Source of the DNA: Strigamia acuminata
Taxonomy: Eukaryota > Arthropoda > Chilopoda > Geophilomorpha > Linotaeniidae
Assembly (NCBI GenBank): GCA_949358305.1
Contig: OX442316.1
Coordinates: 17,360,001 to 17,424,000 of the forward strand
DNA: 64,000 bases
Direction of reading: 5' to 3'
Positions 27,750 to 42,100 of this stretch are shown here, piece by piece; the first letter of the stretch is position 1, and each line of letters begins with the position of its first letter. A program made the position numbers and the translations under genes. The notes below the pieces were generated by a model. It did not search any database. It saw only the letters and a list, made by a program, of their open reading frames with translations, and was not told where the DNA came from.

Positions 27750-28660
27750 TCCTTCCGAAGTCTCTCGGGGCGATCGGAGCAGGTGTCATTTTCTCATCTG
27801 ACGTTTAGGAACGGGTTGGTGCATGCGGATGAGCTTGTTAAGGACACTGGCGGCGGGCCAAACTCGCCGATCGATTGATAATCGTCTTGGAAATCCTCTT
27901 AGAAGATTCATTTCTCGCGCGAGTCTCGCGCGCGATGCGATGCGCTGCGCTGGAAAGATGCGAAATATCCAAACAACTGTTTTGTGCCAATTTCGAATCC
28001 CACCAGAGAGTTTTAATAGGCAGTCGAGTCAAACCATAACGGCCGGGATGCGGTGCTAAATACTCGGCTTAATAGCTCGCGTTTATTTTATCTTTATTTA
28101 GATTTTTCTTTTTTTTCTTTAACGCTCGAGATCGATAGTTGACCGGCACATTTTTCGAGATTTTTCGAGTGCACTTTGTTTACCGCTGGAAATCCGGCGG
28201 CGCAATTTAGTACGAGATGAATGAAGAGCGTCGTGTGGAATTATCTGCCTTGGCCCCGGCATCTGTCAACAAGAGACTTGTGTTGGTAGCCCGGTGGAGA
28301 TAAGGAGCGTCGCGAAGAAACAACAACTATTTTTCTTAGTGGATTTGCTCTGTTTTATGGTTCTCTTCTTCTTCTTACGCGCTCTTTTACCGTCTTATCC
28401 TCAACCCCCACTAACTCTCTTAGTCGCTCTGGCGTCGCTTCGCCCTCCTTTCCTGCTCCTTGGCGACGCGGGTGCGTGACGATGTTAAGGTTGTACACGC
28501 AAACGATAAAGCGACTTCACGCGGCGTCCGTTGCAACGAAACTAATGAGACGCTGGCTCGGAAGTTCCCTTATTGTTTCTTAATGGTTGCCAACCCTTCG
28601 TGGAGTTTTGTGCATACAGCGGCTGAGCACGCGCGAATTATATCTGCATTCAGATAACAC
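27750..28660 (+). promoter_or_regulatory. CpG- and GC-richer stretch upstream of gene A
   Basis: This stretch has many CpG dinucleotides (for example CGCGCGAGTCTCGCGCGCGA near 27917) and is visibly richer in G and C than the AT-rich DNA on both sides. It ends 170 bp before the first proven exon of gene A. It could be the gene's promoter and 5' UTR, but no TATA box or initiator can be fixed by eye. Confidence 0.3.
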
Positions 28661-28830
28661 GAGTCGAGTTGGGCGTGCCACTCAAGCGCCGCCCTGCGAT
28701 GCAAGAAATGAATGAATAAACAATAAAGGTGAATTTAGCGCGCTTTTACAAGTTTCAGATTTTTTAAACAAAATAAATAATTTTTATTTTTAAAAATTTT
28801 TAAAACTTTTTTTTGTCTTTTTAATTGCAG

Positions 28831-29154
28831 TTGTGACCTCGTCCGAGTCGTACGAGGAAGGTCCGTCTTTCACGCTGGAACCAGAAAGCACGGTGGACTT
28901 TTCTAACGACACGGGGGTGCAAATCGGATGTTCCGCTCGCGGTTCGCCCTCGCCTCACGTGCGATGGACAGTGGGTGACGGATCGTACGTGACGGACGTG
29001 CTGCGGATTCGACGGGTGATGGCGAACGGCACTTTAGTGTTTCCTCAGTTCGGCGCCGAAGAGTACCGCCAAGACGTGCACGCCGCAGTGTACAAGTGCA
29101 CGGCGTCCAACTCGGTGGGCGCCGTCGTCAGTCGCGACGTGTGGGTGAGGGCAG
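28831..29154 (+). CDS. Dscam: gene A exon 1: Ig1
   Basis: The acceptor is TTTTTAATTGCAG and the donor GCAG|GTACGT. The frame enters with two bases completing a codon. It encodes a whole first Ig domain with cysteines in IGCSARG and YKCTAS and the arthropod Dscam Ig1 signatures VDFSN, LVFPQF, EYRQDVHA and SRDVWVRA. It is the first coding exon I can prove; an upstream exon must supply the signal peptide. Confidence 0.93.
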
Positions 29155-32100
29155 GTACGTTCCGTCAATCGTTAATTAAGATTAATTAAGTCGGGGGTTC
29201 ATTAATCCAAAGTCGGTGCGGAGGCCCGGCCACGCCCGTTTGTGGTTTGGCGCCGTTTTTTCGTTTTTTATTTTTTGTTTTTATTTTGTTTTCTGCTGCG
29301 TCAGTTGCTTTGTCGCTTTAATTTCGGGTCTGGTACGCATCTGTCAATTCGTGTCGCGAATGTCCCATCTGCGACACCAAACTTGGTTCGAACTGCCTCC
29401 TCCTCTGCTCGGGTGACGTGACAGTTGGCGCGGGCGGGCGAATTGCCAAAAGCCGCAAGATCCGCAACAACTCGTTTACGACTTCGGGACGTTCAAACAA
29501 AAATGAAAATTTGCACGCTGCATCGACTTTCTTTCTTTTTTTCTTTTTTTTCACATTTTCCTATTTTAAATTCACAATTTTTTCGTGTTTTTATTCGACG
29601 AGCGGAGGAGATGGTTCGGTTTCGTATCGAGATTGGAGCGCCGGACGAAAAGAGTTTTGATGTTTGTTTTTTTTGTCACACGTGCGCTCAATTGCGAAGT
29701 ACCGGCACGAGGACGAGGAGGACTTAACAAGTTTGGAGCTGGAGGATAAGCCGCGTGTCTTTGGGTTACGATCTTTTCACCACACGTTTGAGTCGTGGTC
29801 GAATGGCGCGGCGCCAGGGGAAGTTGACCCTTTGTTTAATACGCTTAAGACGCTCGGTTGACCAAACGGAACTTCTTTCCACTTATTTTCTCCTTCGCTT
29901 ATTTCCACAATTGTTTGAAAGTATATTTGGAAACATTTCGGGATTTGTTTTTGATCCGAGGCGGAGAGAATCGGAGCAGAAAAAAATTTCTGGTTGCGAA
30001 TGTGGATTAATATTCACGTGGGAATCGACTGGTGTGGTGAATACTAAATACCAAATATCGTAAATAATTATCGCAATCGACGGAAATGATTGAATTCCTT
30101 ACATCACAACGTTGTATAGAGTCAACCATGACCGCAAAATGTGTAAATAATTACAAAATTCAATATATGAATAAGGAGGAGTCAAGACGCACAATTTATT
30201 TATAATTTAATTTAATTCTATTAATTTTGTATTTTAATTAAGATAAAATCAAATCAAACCAATATGTGAACCATAATTTAGGACAAAAGGAAAACCAGAA
30301 ATGTAAACCGTAATTTTGGACAGATATTGGTATTTTGAATCTTTCCAAACATGTCGATTGCAGGTTGAAACTAAATCGAATTTGTTAGAAATTAAATTTT
30401 TAAGACTTCGACACGTCAACGACAGAAAAGGGGAAACGAAAGACGGAACCGCGGCGCCATTTTCAAGGTGGTGATTTATGAAACGGAGCAGCGCCGCAAA
30501 GATAAAAAGAGGGAGTGGCGTACAAAAAGAGTTTCTCGATATTTTATGGGCGAAATTCGCCGGTATTAATTGTTTAGTAGTGGATGGCCTCGTAAATTCA
30601 CGCGAATTAAAGAGAACAGTTGCAAAATGATGCGAGTGCGAAAACATGCACATTTTATTGCCCTTCCTGCCGTATAATGTATCGATCCTTACACAACTCC
30701 ATCCATTATTCATCTCATATTTTGGCTTACACTAGCAGATTTTTGTTTACATGTATTTTTTTTTTGCGGGGGGGAGGGGGGGCGTGAAGCAGCGGGTCTC
30801 AGGTTGGAAGAAAAATTTCGTATTTGGGAATAAGTGGCAATAAAGTTGAGGGGATGAAAAATGAAAGGAAAAATAAAATTGGAGGCGGCTGAATAATTTT
30901 TTGGCTCGTCTATAAATAAGAATGAGTGCAATGAGTTGCAACTTTTGGGTTTAAAGAGGTTGGGGGAGGGGATACGTGATTTGTGAATGTGTTTTCTTGA
31001 TTTCTTTCGTCTGGAAATGAGGAAAAAAGGGTATTTTGGCGGAAAAGTTGCACTGGGAGCGAATTTGATGTTGGAAATGAACATGTTGTAGTTTTGGTTT
31101 TTTTTTTTAAATTGTATAGGTCTGATGGGACTTGCAATAAAAGGATGTTGGGATCGCTTGTTCCATTAAATGTAAATATATAAAGAAATAAGTGTGAATA
31201 AATATAAAATGAGGTGTTTTTTGTGGGATTTTATTTTTGTTTTGTTTTCTTCAAAAGTTGTGATTATATTAAAAAGTTTATTTTTTTATTGTTTAATTTT
31301 TTTTTATTGTGGATTTTTAATTAGAAATGCTGTTGTTGGAAGGAGAAATGACTTTTCCATTCAGTGATGGAGTGGAATGGGTGGAAATTAGCGCCACATT
31401 TGTGCGCGTTAATAAAAGAGTAAAAACGCACGCTTTACACATTTCGGGCAATGCGAAGGGTTGAAATTTCTTTAATGTTGCTTAATTGGTCCAAGTTTGT
31501 CGAAATGCTTGGTGATTTCTGCACTTAACCACTGTTGGACAGCGTAGATTACGATATGCAATTAGCGCAGTTTCCGAATAATTAAATTCTAAGCTGAGTG
31601 AGTTAATTTCGTTAGAGCACTTTAAGAGCGGTCGAGTTTCTCCAACTTGTTCCTCATTTATTTATTCATTCATTTATTTATTTATTTATTTATTTATTTA
31701 TTTGTGGAGCGTGGTTGAGACGTTGGCTCCGAGTAATTACAACGTGACAGGTCGGAGTCAGGGCACTTAAGAAGGAGGATAAAACCAGGCCGCCAAGTGT
31801 CTCGCGCGGGAAGTAAGCGAAGAAAACGCAGAATCAGCTCCAACGTTGGTACCATAAAGGAGTTTATGGTATTTATTAACGCTCGGAAGAGTTGAGAAGA
31901 GAGGGGAGGGCAATTTATACAATAATCGTGAGAATTGAAAGCATGTCTGACGGTTGAAGACAGAAGAACAGTCGTAAACGATAAGTAATATTTGCGAGAT
32001 AATAATTTCCTAAGGTCGTAAATTGTGTATTTTCTTGCGTTATCGCGAGGTGTCACGGGGGTTATTCATTGGCAGCGAATGAATTATTGATAAAGCCGGC

Positions 32101-35100
32101 ACATGTCAGATAATACTGCTCAATCTTATTATCTGATTGAAATATTTGCTTGTATTACCGGTACTGGCGAAATAATAATTGATCGACCCGTATTTTTTTT
32201 CTCTTTCAGTCGTCATGCAGCTGTACGAGGTTCAAGTGTACGATGAGTTTGTAATAACGGGCAACACGGGCGTCCTGCGATGCCACATACCGAGTTTTGT
32301 CACCGACTATGTAACCGTTACGTCGTGGTTCCACGACGGGGTTTACGGCGTCGCACCGGGAATGGCGATTGAAAACGGTACGTTGAAAAATTGACCGAAC
32401 TGAGAAGGAAACTTTTATTTTTTTTATTTTATTTTATTTTATTTTTTATTACCGAAAACTACAGGTCATAAATTTACGATATTACCGACGGGGGAACTTC
32501 ACATCAAAGACGTCACCATGAACGACGGCTTGACGAGTTTCAAGTGCAGGACTTACCATCGACTCACCAAAGAAACCAGATCCAGCTCGACTTCGGGTCG
32601 ATTGATAGTGACCGGTAAGACGCTTGAAGACGCTTTAATTGCGCGCGCACTTTGGCCTTTGGAAATGAGTTGCAGTCGCGGATGTGTGAAGTGCGAGTTT
32701 GCCTCATCATCCAAGCAGCACGCGCTTTCTCTCTCTCTCGTTCTCTCGTCCATTTGGCCGTAGTCGATCGATTTTTAAGACGACATCTTTTGCACCTGCA
32801 GCTCCTCAAGGCAGCGTCCCGCCTCGCATCACCGACACCAAACTCGTGCTGCAAATCCGTCAAGGGGAGACGCTCATTCTTCCGTGCGCCGCTCAGGGTC
32901 ACCCGCCGCCTTCTTACAGGTAAATCGCCTTTGATGTCGCTCTGCCAGATGAGTTTTGTTGGTTATCTTAGTTGGTATTTTGATTGTGTAATTGAATTTG
33001 CACAGTTGGTTGTGGAAGAAGAAGGATGGACAAATAATGGCGGTGAGAGAAGACGGTCGTGTGAATAATTTAGGCGGATCATTACTCATTCAAAGCGGGC
33101 GAATCGAAGATAGCGGGTTGTACACGTGCGTGGTGAACAACAGCATTGGGAGCGAGAAGGCGGAAACGACGCTCACTGTCACAGGTGAGTTTTGAGTTTG
33201 TTTTTGTCGCAGGTGGTTGTAATTTTGGGAGTGAATTCGAGTTTGGTTTGCTCGGGGAAAGTTGGATGTTGATGAATTTGAATTGCGCAAGAGCGAGTGG
33301 TTTTAACATATCTATTGTGATAAGCGATTAATGTAGATGATGGCTGTTTCCATTAGTGCAATGAGCTAGAGAAGGTTGATTAATGTGATTAAAAGGGTTA
33401 TTAAGCGTCATGCGGATACAGAGTTGTGCACTACAATGCTTTAATGGATTTTCGCATCGCGATTCGGTATTACACGCTTTGCTAATATACTAATGACTGG
33501 ATTTGAACGCGATTCATCCATTCGCGTGACGGAAATAAACTCCTGACAAGCATTGCAAGTTGGTACAAACCAAGCGTGTTCTAAACACGGTATCTTAAAG
33601 GTATGTTTGCATTAATTTTTGGAATTTATACTTTTACACGAAAAAAATGAGGTTTTAGCATAAAAATGCATTCAATTGTTGTAAAAATGCATTTATTTCG
33701 CGTAAAAGTGCATTTATTTTGCGTAAAGGTGCATTTATTTCGTGTAAAAGTGCATGCATTTTGTGTGAAAATGCATTTACATCATGTAAAAATGCATTTA
33801 CATCATGTAAAAATGCATTTACATCATGTAAAAATGCATTTACATCGTGTAAAAATGCGTTTACATCGTGTAAAAACGCATTTACATAATGTAAAAATGC
33901 ATTTACATAATGTAAAAATGCATTTACATCGTGTAAAAATCCATTCAATTCTTGTACAAATATTTTTCTTCTAAAAATGCATTTTTACACATTTTCTTCT
34001 AAAAATGCATTTTTACACATTTTTCTTGTAAAAATGCATTTTTACACATTTTTCTTGTAAAAATGCATTTTTACACATTTTTCTTGTAAAAATGCATTTT
34101 TACACATTTTTCTTGTAAAAATGCATTTTTACACATTTTTCTTCTAAAAATGCATTGTTTTCATTAACAACTTCATTTATTCCATATAAAAATGAAATTC
34201 TTTTATATAAAAATGTACTTTTGTCTTTTAAGCATGCATTTTTTCAAGTAAAAATGCATTTTCATGTGTAAAGTTGCATTTTAAAAGTGTAAAAACTTAG
34301 TTCCAGTCTTTAACCACAGAATGCAAGCTCGAGCTAATTAAAAAAAAATTGCAAGGGGTTCTGAATTGTGATCACAGGAACTCGGGTCGAGTGGAGTGTC
34401 TTGGGATTATGTCAGTGTGGCCTCCTTAGGTTCAGAAAATGGTAGAACGAGTGGGCGCAGAATACTAATACGCTAAAAGTGTAATAGTAACAGTCAACAG
34501 CAAATCTAATGGAATCGTTTTCCCGAGAGGCCGAGCGGCGCAAGAATAAGAAACAAAATTTCTCCTCACACGTTGGATCTTTAACTCGACGATTTCCAGC
34601 ACAATTGTGCTTTACACTCTCCACCACTTGATGCCCCTTTCTTCTTCTTCTCTTTTTTTTTTGATGGTCACTTTTCAGGTTTCACGATCAATGATTTTTT
34701 TTTTTATTTCTACGTCACGATGAAACAGAATTGGTAAAATGTCTCTCGAGATACGCGAAGAAAGGATCATTTTGAGTGTCGTTTGTATGGGATTTGTCCT
34801 TTCCGCTTTCTTAGTTCTTCTTTTCATCGCTTGACAATGTCCAATTGGATTTCTCAACTACAAATTGATTACAAGCTTGTTCGGCTATTATTATCACGAG
34901 ACAGCAACAACAAGTTGAGCTCGGCATTTGCATTGTAGATGAAAAGGAGTGTGTCTTGTTAAATTTCTATCCAATTAGCACTGGGGATGTATTTTTTTCG
35001 CTTTCGGTGCAAGTTGTTGATTGCTTTGTTGCTTTATTTAGCGAGCAACTGACCTGATTTGCATTTCTAAGATGAATCACTGCTCGGTTTGTTATTGGCT

Positions 35101-38100
35101 GAGATTTCGGCCGGGCTTTCGGTCACTATAATTCACTTTGATCGTCTTCATTTGCGCGTATTGTTGCGTTGCTTGCGTCCGACGGCAGAAATAGAAAATT
35201 GATTTCTTCTAACGAGGGTAATTTGGAGCTTGGAAAAAATTGGCCTGTGGAAATTAAACAATAATATCTTTATATCGTTTTATATTGCTTGTGTAGTTTA
35301 AATGTATTATCGAATTATATGCTAGCAATATTATTATTATTATTATTATCGTTATAATATTGAATAATGAATTCTTGTACTTTGCACTTGTACTTTGCCA
35401 AACCCTTCCTTAAAATTATTCAGCCCGAAATAAACTCATTAGTTGCTTCATCTTCACAAGTCAACTCACAAGTCAGCGAACTAAATGCTGTTTGAAAGAA
35501 GAACTTTGGTTTTAAACAACTGTGAGCGAAAATCGTGAATTCAAGTTGTTTTGCTTGTTTTGGAACTGAAATTTGAACTCAACAGAGTGGGTTTGCCGCT
35601 CGATCGAAAAGTCGGAAAGGTATAATACCTAAGGTCGTGTTTTACGGATTGGGAATGGGAATAAAAATTAAAATTAAAAATTAAATAAGCGCGACGTCTT
35701 CTGAGATTCGAGCTGTTGCAGCTGTTGCAGCCTGTAAAAGTTAGGTGTCTGTGGTTTTGAACGAAGCAAGGACATCCTCCTGACAATATGCTGACCAATT
35801 TTCAGAATATTCCAAGGTATAGATTTTGAGAAACTTTAACATTGGGTATCGGTCTGTCCGTAGACTATCGTGAATGTAGTGTTATGCCGACTTTAGCCTG
35901 GTGTAATTATTACACATACGTCAAGAGGAAAAATAATAAATAAATAAAATGAACAAGCATGATTGATTGGGACATGATTGGTCGATTCGAAAGTTTCAAA
36001 TTGATTTATTTTTGTTATTTTTCAGCGCCCTTGACCGCGCGGCTGGAGCCGGTTCAACAAGTGGTCGATTTGGGCCGAAGTGCAGCGTTACGATGTATCA
36101 CTTCCGGTTATCCAATATCGTCCGTCAAGTGGCTCAAAGACGGACAAGCAGTGGAAAGTACCCATCTGCGCAGCGTGACGTCGGAAATAGTTCAGATACT
36201 TCGTTTGCGACGCGAAGACATGGGAATGTATCAGTGCGTGGTGAAGAACAACGTGGAAACGATCCACGCGACTGCGCAGATAAAAATCGGAGGTAATGGG
36301 AGGAAGGGTTGGGCGCAGCATCGATTTGTGTGTGCTGCTTTTCCTGTTCTGTCATTGCTCTCGTTCAGCCTCATTATGGAATATTAGTTTACATATTAAA
36401 TGATTCGAAAAGGGCAAAAAAAAAGAAAAGAAAAAACAGAGATTTATTGCATTCGATAAGGACAGTTGGTCTGTGCCGATAACCTCATTGAACACTCGTT
36501 ACAAATGATATTAATCTGCTGAGCGTGGTTCGTACATGACTTGTACAAGTGAAGTGCCCATTAGGTACAGTAATTGAACTCCAGGGGACCAGCAACCGTC
36601 ACGTGATCTGTAAATAAAAAGGAACTTTTTCTGACAGGTTAATTTAGGCTCGAATTTATGTTATTATCGGGACTGCAAGTTCGTTTTTATCGTGTTTTCT
36701 GTAATTGATATCGTTTTTTTTCTTCCTCTTTCGTTGTTATTACTGTTATTATTGTGAAAAATACAAACTTTGGGGAATTTCTATTTATTTCGCTAAATTT
36801 TAATGGATTGGATGCGAGTTGCGCAGCAAAGCACCAGGGGTTGCTTTTGTTTGCAGTCGGTTAAAGGGACAAGGAATTTAATAAGTTATACGTCGAGTTA
36901 CACAGCTGCGTTTGTACAACCAGGCTCGTGTGTTGCGGTCACTTCCGTCACATGGGCACAATGAAAGCCGACTTTTCAAGTTAAAACGGTCGAGCGTGTG
37001 GGATTTAACCCGGGTTGGATTAAAGCGGAGAGCAAGTGGCAACTGGAAGAAATAAAAACGATTGTTTATCATCAATTTGGTGAAATTGTTTAAATGGATT
37101 TTTTTCGCGCAGATGCTGCACCCGAATTGCACCGCGCGTTCAATTCGGAGACGATTCAACCGGCGTCCTCGGTATCGCTGATGTGCATCGCTTCCGGTAA
37201 CCCGCAACCGATAATGTCTTGGACTTTGGACGACGGGCATTTGCCGGGAAGCGGTCGAATCGCTCGGGGAGAGCAAGTTGGTCTCAAAGGCGAGGTTGTG
37301 GGCTTCCTGAATATCACTTACATCAAACCGGAAGACGGGGGCGATTACAAGTGCGTGGCAACGAACCCGGCGGGAAAAGTCGAACATTCGGCCAGGCTTA
37401 ATGTGTACGGTGAGTTTTGTTGCAGTTTAGTTTTATTTATTTATTAATTGTGTCGTTTTCTGCTCGGATTGGTCAAATTTGGGTTCGGACACGCGTTTGG
37501 CCCGAAATGAGGCGCGTTTGGAGTCGCTTTGGATGCAAATTGTTGACATTTCTTGCTCGGCATTTCGATGTCCCCTGCAGGTTCGCTCGCGCACAGATGG
37601 CGTCTTGGAGCAAAGGAAAGAGCAGCTGCTGACGCGGCTGCCATTAGTGCAAGCCTCGGTGTTTTCGTGTCGCTTCTGCATTTTAACACGGTGCACTTTA
37701 ATATCTTGTTATGGCGCTATAAATCAAAAGAACCACAAACTGCTCGCGTGATAAATCGCCACATCCTCTCGCATCTTTTTATTTTTTTATTTTATTTTTT
37801 TACCTGTTTTTAAATATGTAATTAATATAAAGGGCGGGGGAAAAAATAGCGATGAAAGAATTGATTAATGGAAATGATCTTTTCGGTGACTTTTCTTTTC
37901 TTCCTTTCTTTTATTCAGCGCTTTTCAAAGGAAATTTTTTATTAGATAAGCTTTTGAGTTTTTTACTCATATAAATATGAATTATGGTGCTATATATTTG
38001 ATTTTTTTGGAATTCTGTTTAAAAAATACTTAAATTCAAAGGACCGCCGGCCATCCGTCCGATACGCAAAATCTCGGCGCTGGCAGGAGGAGATTCCATG

Positions 38101-39119
38101 ATCCGATGTCCTTATTACGGATTCCCGATCGACAGCGTGTGGTGGGAGAAAGGTAAGAAAGCTCCGCGTTCGTATCTGCGACCGGTATTAAAGGCTCCAC
38201 CTATTTTAATCCGGCAGATAGTCTGAAATTACCGGTGAACCGTCGTCAGCGTGTTTTCCCAAACGGCACCATCATCATCCAGAATGTGCAACCAGAGCTG
38301 GATCCGGGAAAATACACGTGCGTCATTCGAAACCCCCAGAGACTCACTGCTAGAAGGGACGTCGAGGTTGTGGTTGTTGGTGAGTCCCGATTAGAATTTT
38401 TTATTTTGTTATTTTTTTTTATTTTTTTATTTTTGCTTATCAAAACAAGGGGGCGTAATTTTTAAATGTTGCTTGTTTAAATTGGCCGAGTGGTGCATGT
38501 GGGCCACCAGCGAGAATGACCTTCCCGTATTTCCCCATTTCAAGATGGGTCGTGACTCGAGTATCGATCCGATGCCATCTCATCTTGCAGCTGGGTGAAA
38601 CTGTTTTGCAGTCTAAGTTAGTTGCTGTTTTTCTCGTTTGAGACGTGAAATGACGTAATTTGGGTGTATTTATTTGTTTTTTTGTTTTTGTTTGCTTTAA
38701 TATTTGGGTTTTGTGTGTTGGGGGATTTATGGGTCGAAAAGAGTTGCGTTGGAGCTCAGAGGTCAGTGGTAATATCGTGTTTACGACGGAGCGGTGCCAA
38801 TAGTTCGAGATGCGTTTTTCTGGTTGGACATGTGCACTTAGTTTGATGAAAAACACGTGACGTCGAAATCATTTGTCGGCTTGTTTCGCGTGTTTATTTT
38901 CAAGTGTTCTGTAGAATTGAATAATTAAATTAAATTATTGGTGTTAATTTTGTGCTTGTGTTTGATGGCAGAATGCCAAGTGGTGGGGAAATTGGGATTA
39001 GGGTGAAACCTAGAAAAATGAATGAAACAGTTTAGTTCGTTTGTATATCGATGTCGTAATTGAATGGTTTGTGTTGTAAATATTTGATGGGAGACAATCG
39101 AAAACAATTACAGAGATGA

Positions 39120-39152
<33 letters not shown>

Positions 39153-42100
39153 CTTGGAATTTGTTGGAAGTTGATAGGTTATATAGAAATTTGTGCGTGA
39201 CTTAAATTCGATGGTTGATATATTGACCGAACAAAGCAGGACGACGATGCGGCCTTCTGCACGACTCTCACGGGCTTTGAAAGCTTTTCACTGTCACCAC
39301 CAATTCACTCTCTCTCTACTCTCTGCGTCGTGATCAACTTTATCTATTTATCAAACTTCAGTGACATCAAACTTTCTTCATTTAATTTCATTTTGTTTTT
39401 TAAAAAAAAAAAAATTTTTTTTTCAACTGATTTTTTTATTTTTTTTATTTTTTTATTTTTTTTTATTTTTTGTTTAAAGTGAATTTTCATAAATTTAATC
39501 AAAGTGGCGGTTTATGATGAACACGGATGATTGATGATTCTTCATCTGCAAAAAATGGAGGAGTTTATTGTATCGAGTTGAGTCAAATTAGAAATTCACT
39601 TTTTTTTTAAATTTTCGCGCAAATTGTTTTTAATTTAAATTATTTTTATTTTATTTTTTTTTAAATTTATTTCTATTTGCTTTTATTTATTTTTATTTAG
39701 AAAAAAAGAGTTGGGGGGGAAGTAATTTGCTTTTTTTTTAGTTTTTTTTAGTTTCTTTTAGCTGTGCCAATAAAAATAAAGAGTAGAGGGCAATCTGGTG
39801 GCACCAACGGGGAATTAAAGTGCATCGGAGGCGTGAACAAAGACCAATAGATTCAATGGATGTCCACTAAATCAGCGTGAAATGCTCACATATCTTTGTG
39901 CTAAAAAACGACCCACTTTGAACAACTTTTACTTTGTTTTTCTCCGTTTTAAATTTGCTTTAATTCAAATGTAAATCTTCTTAACGGTTAAATGGGGACA
40001 ATTCACGAAGATAATAGTGATAAATTCGACGAAAAAGGTGGAAAATTGTCCATTTTCAGCAATTTTTCCCGAAAAAATGCCAGTTCTGGGTGTTTACTTG
40101 CGGGTATTTAATTGTGAAAAGTAGAAGGAAAGCCAGCCACTGATTCGTTCGAGTTTCGTGACCTTTGCTGTGCAGGAAAGCGATAAGCAAAAGGGAGTAT
40201 GGGGAACGGTTCAATCGGTAAATGGCTTTCACTCTCTCTTCTTTGACAGGAAACTGGCCACTGGTTACTCAACCATGACCTATTTCCTTCTGGACTTAGT
40301 TCTTTTCGGAATGAAAGTGTCCATCCTAATTTTATTCGATTCCCTTCTCATTTTATCGGTATATGATTTATTTTTGTGGTTTCTGTTCCGACTACTTTTG
40401 AGTTATTGGGGCTGTGGGGAATCCCAATTGCTGCGACATTTTCTAAGGTCTGTTTGAGTCTTTGGAGAGACGGGTAATTTAAGATTTAATTAAATTATAT
40501 GCCGGTAATTGGAGTGGAAAGAAAATGAATGAGGTAGAAATGTGATCGAATTTGTTTTTTTAATTTGCGGGGAATTGAGGAAATGTACAAATACAAATGA
40601 AAGAAAAGAAACCTCGTAAGGATGAGTGGGAATTTGGATTCATTTCCAATTATTGGCTATGATTTTGTTCAAGTTGAACATTTTGAATGGAATTATTGGT
40701 TTTGCAGATGTTTTGCTGCACTCGAAGCTGATTTGTTGAATTTGCAGTTGATTTGTGGAATTTGCAGTTGATTTGTTGAATTTGCAGTTGATTTGTTGAA
40801 TTTGTAGTTGATTTGTGGAATTTGCAGTTGATTTGTTGAATTTGCAGTTGATTTGTTGAATTTTCTGTTGATTTACTGGATTTTCTGTTGATTTACTGGA
40901 TTTTCTGTTTATTTACTGGATTTTCTGTTTATTTCCTGGATTTTCTGTTAATTTACTGGATTTTCTGTTAATTTACTGGAATTTCCAGTTGATTTTACAG
41001 GAATTTTAGCTGATTTGCTGGATTTGTAGCGGATTTGCCGGACTTTCTGTTGATTTACTGGATGTTCATTGATTTACAAGAATCTTAGCTGATTTGCTGG
41101 ATTTTCAGCTGATATGTAAAAACTTCAACTCAATTTTTTTAATTTTCTCCGCTGATTTTTTTAAATTTGCTACATTGATTTTTTGGATTTTCAAATCCCA
41201 AATCGGTTGATTTGATGGACTGTTTGCCCCCTCGGTTAGAATCATCAAATTCCATCGGCACAGTAGTAATCATGTCATTGTTCTGAGTGAGTTGCATCAA
41301 ATTGCGGTGCTTTTTTCCAACAGTATTTGAACGCGAGTTAAGCAAATCGCTCGATGAATTTGTATGTATAGATTGAAAAAAGTGTTATGCCTTTCGCGAA
41401 TGAGCTGCTATCAAAGCTGAGCTTTGGCATAAATTACGTGTTATTCAGAGCTGGAAATATGCAAGTGGGGCAAATCTCCCTATCGCATATCGAGTCGATT
41501 ATTTCGCCAATGATGGAGGATCCTCATATCCCCAACAACCTAATACCATTACTAGAGCTCAGCACGTGGCTTTTACTGCCGCTGATCACATACTCCACTC
41601 GACTGTTACCGGGATCAAAAACATGAGCCAACGGCTCTATTCCTCGAAATTTGTGGGATTATGCATGCAAATCTCCTTTGTCTCCTGAATTAGCAATAAC
41701 TTTTGATTAATGTCGGCTTCTCTGCTCTGCTCTACTCGTTCGACGGTTCGACGTTCGATTCGCGGTTCCAGGCACTTCTTGTGCTGGTTTTGGTTAATAA
41801 TGCGGCAAAAAATAGAAGGTTCCTCGTGTGGTTTCACACTGGCATTAGGAAGGGGATTATTTCGGGGGATTATTGCAGCGAGATCAGTTTTTAAACTAAT
41901 GGCGGGTCTGGAATGAAATGACAAATGGAGAGAAATGATGAAAAATTGGTTTTTGTTGTGTGTTTTTACGATTTCCAATCTCCGGGTAATTGAATTGGAC
42001 ATTCGAGAATGGAATTTTAAGATTTCTTTTTCATTTTTATTTGTTTGTTTGTTTATTTTATTTTTTTTTTTTTTTGAGAAATTTTTTGGAAAGTTGATGA

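Noticed and set aside
28345-28470. Hydrophobic frame MVLFFFLRALLPSY as gene A signal peptide
   Set aside because: Poor start context (T at -3), a long proline-rich stretch and a weak donor; not enough to annotate as an exon.
33655-33974. Open frames on both strands (repeated HHVKMHL and NAFLHDV)
   Set aside because: 21-bp satellite units keep all frames open. There is no domain, and it lies inside an intron.
33654-34290. Regular short repeats resembling a CRISPR array
   Set aside because: There are no unique spacers; units are contiguous and degenerate, and the host is an animal genome.
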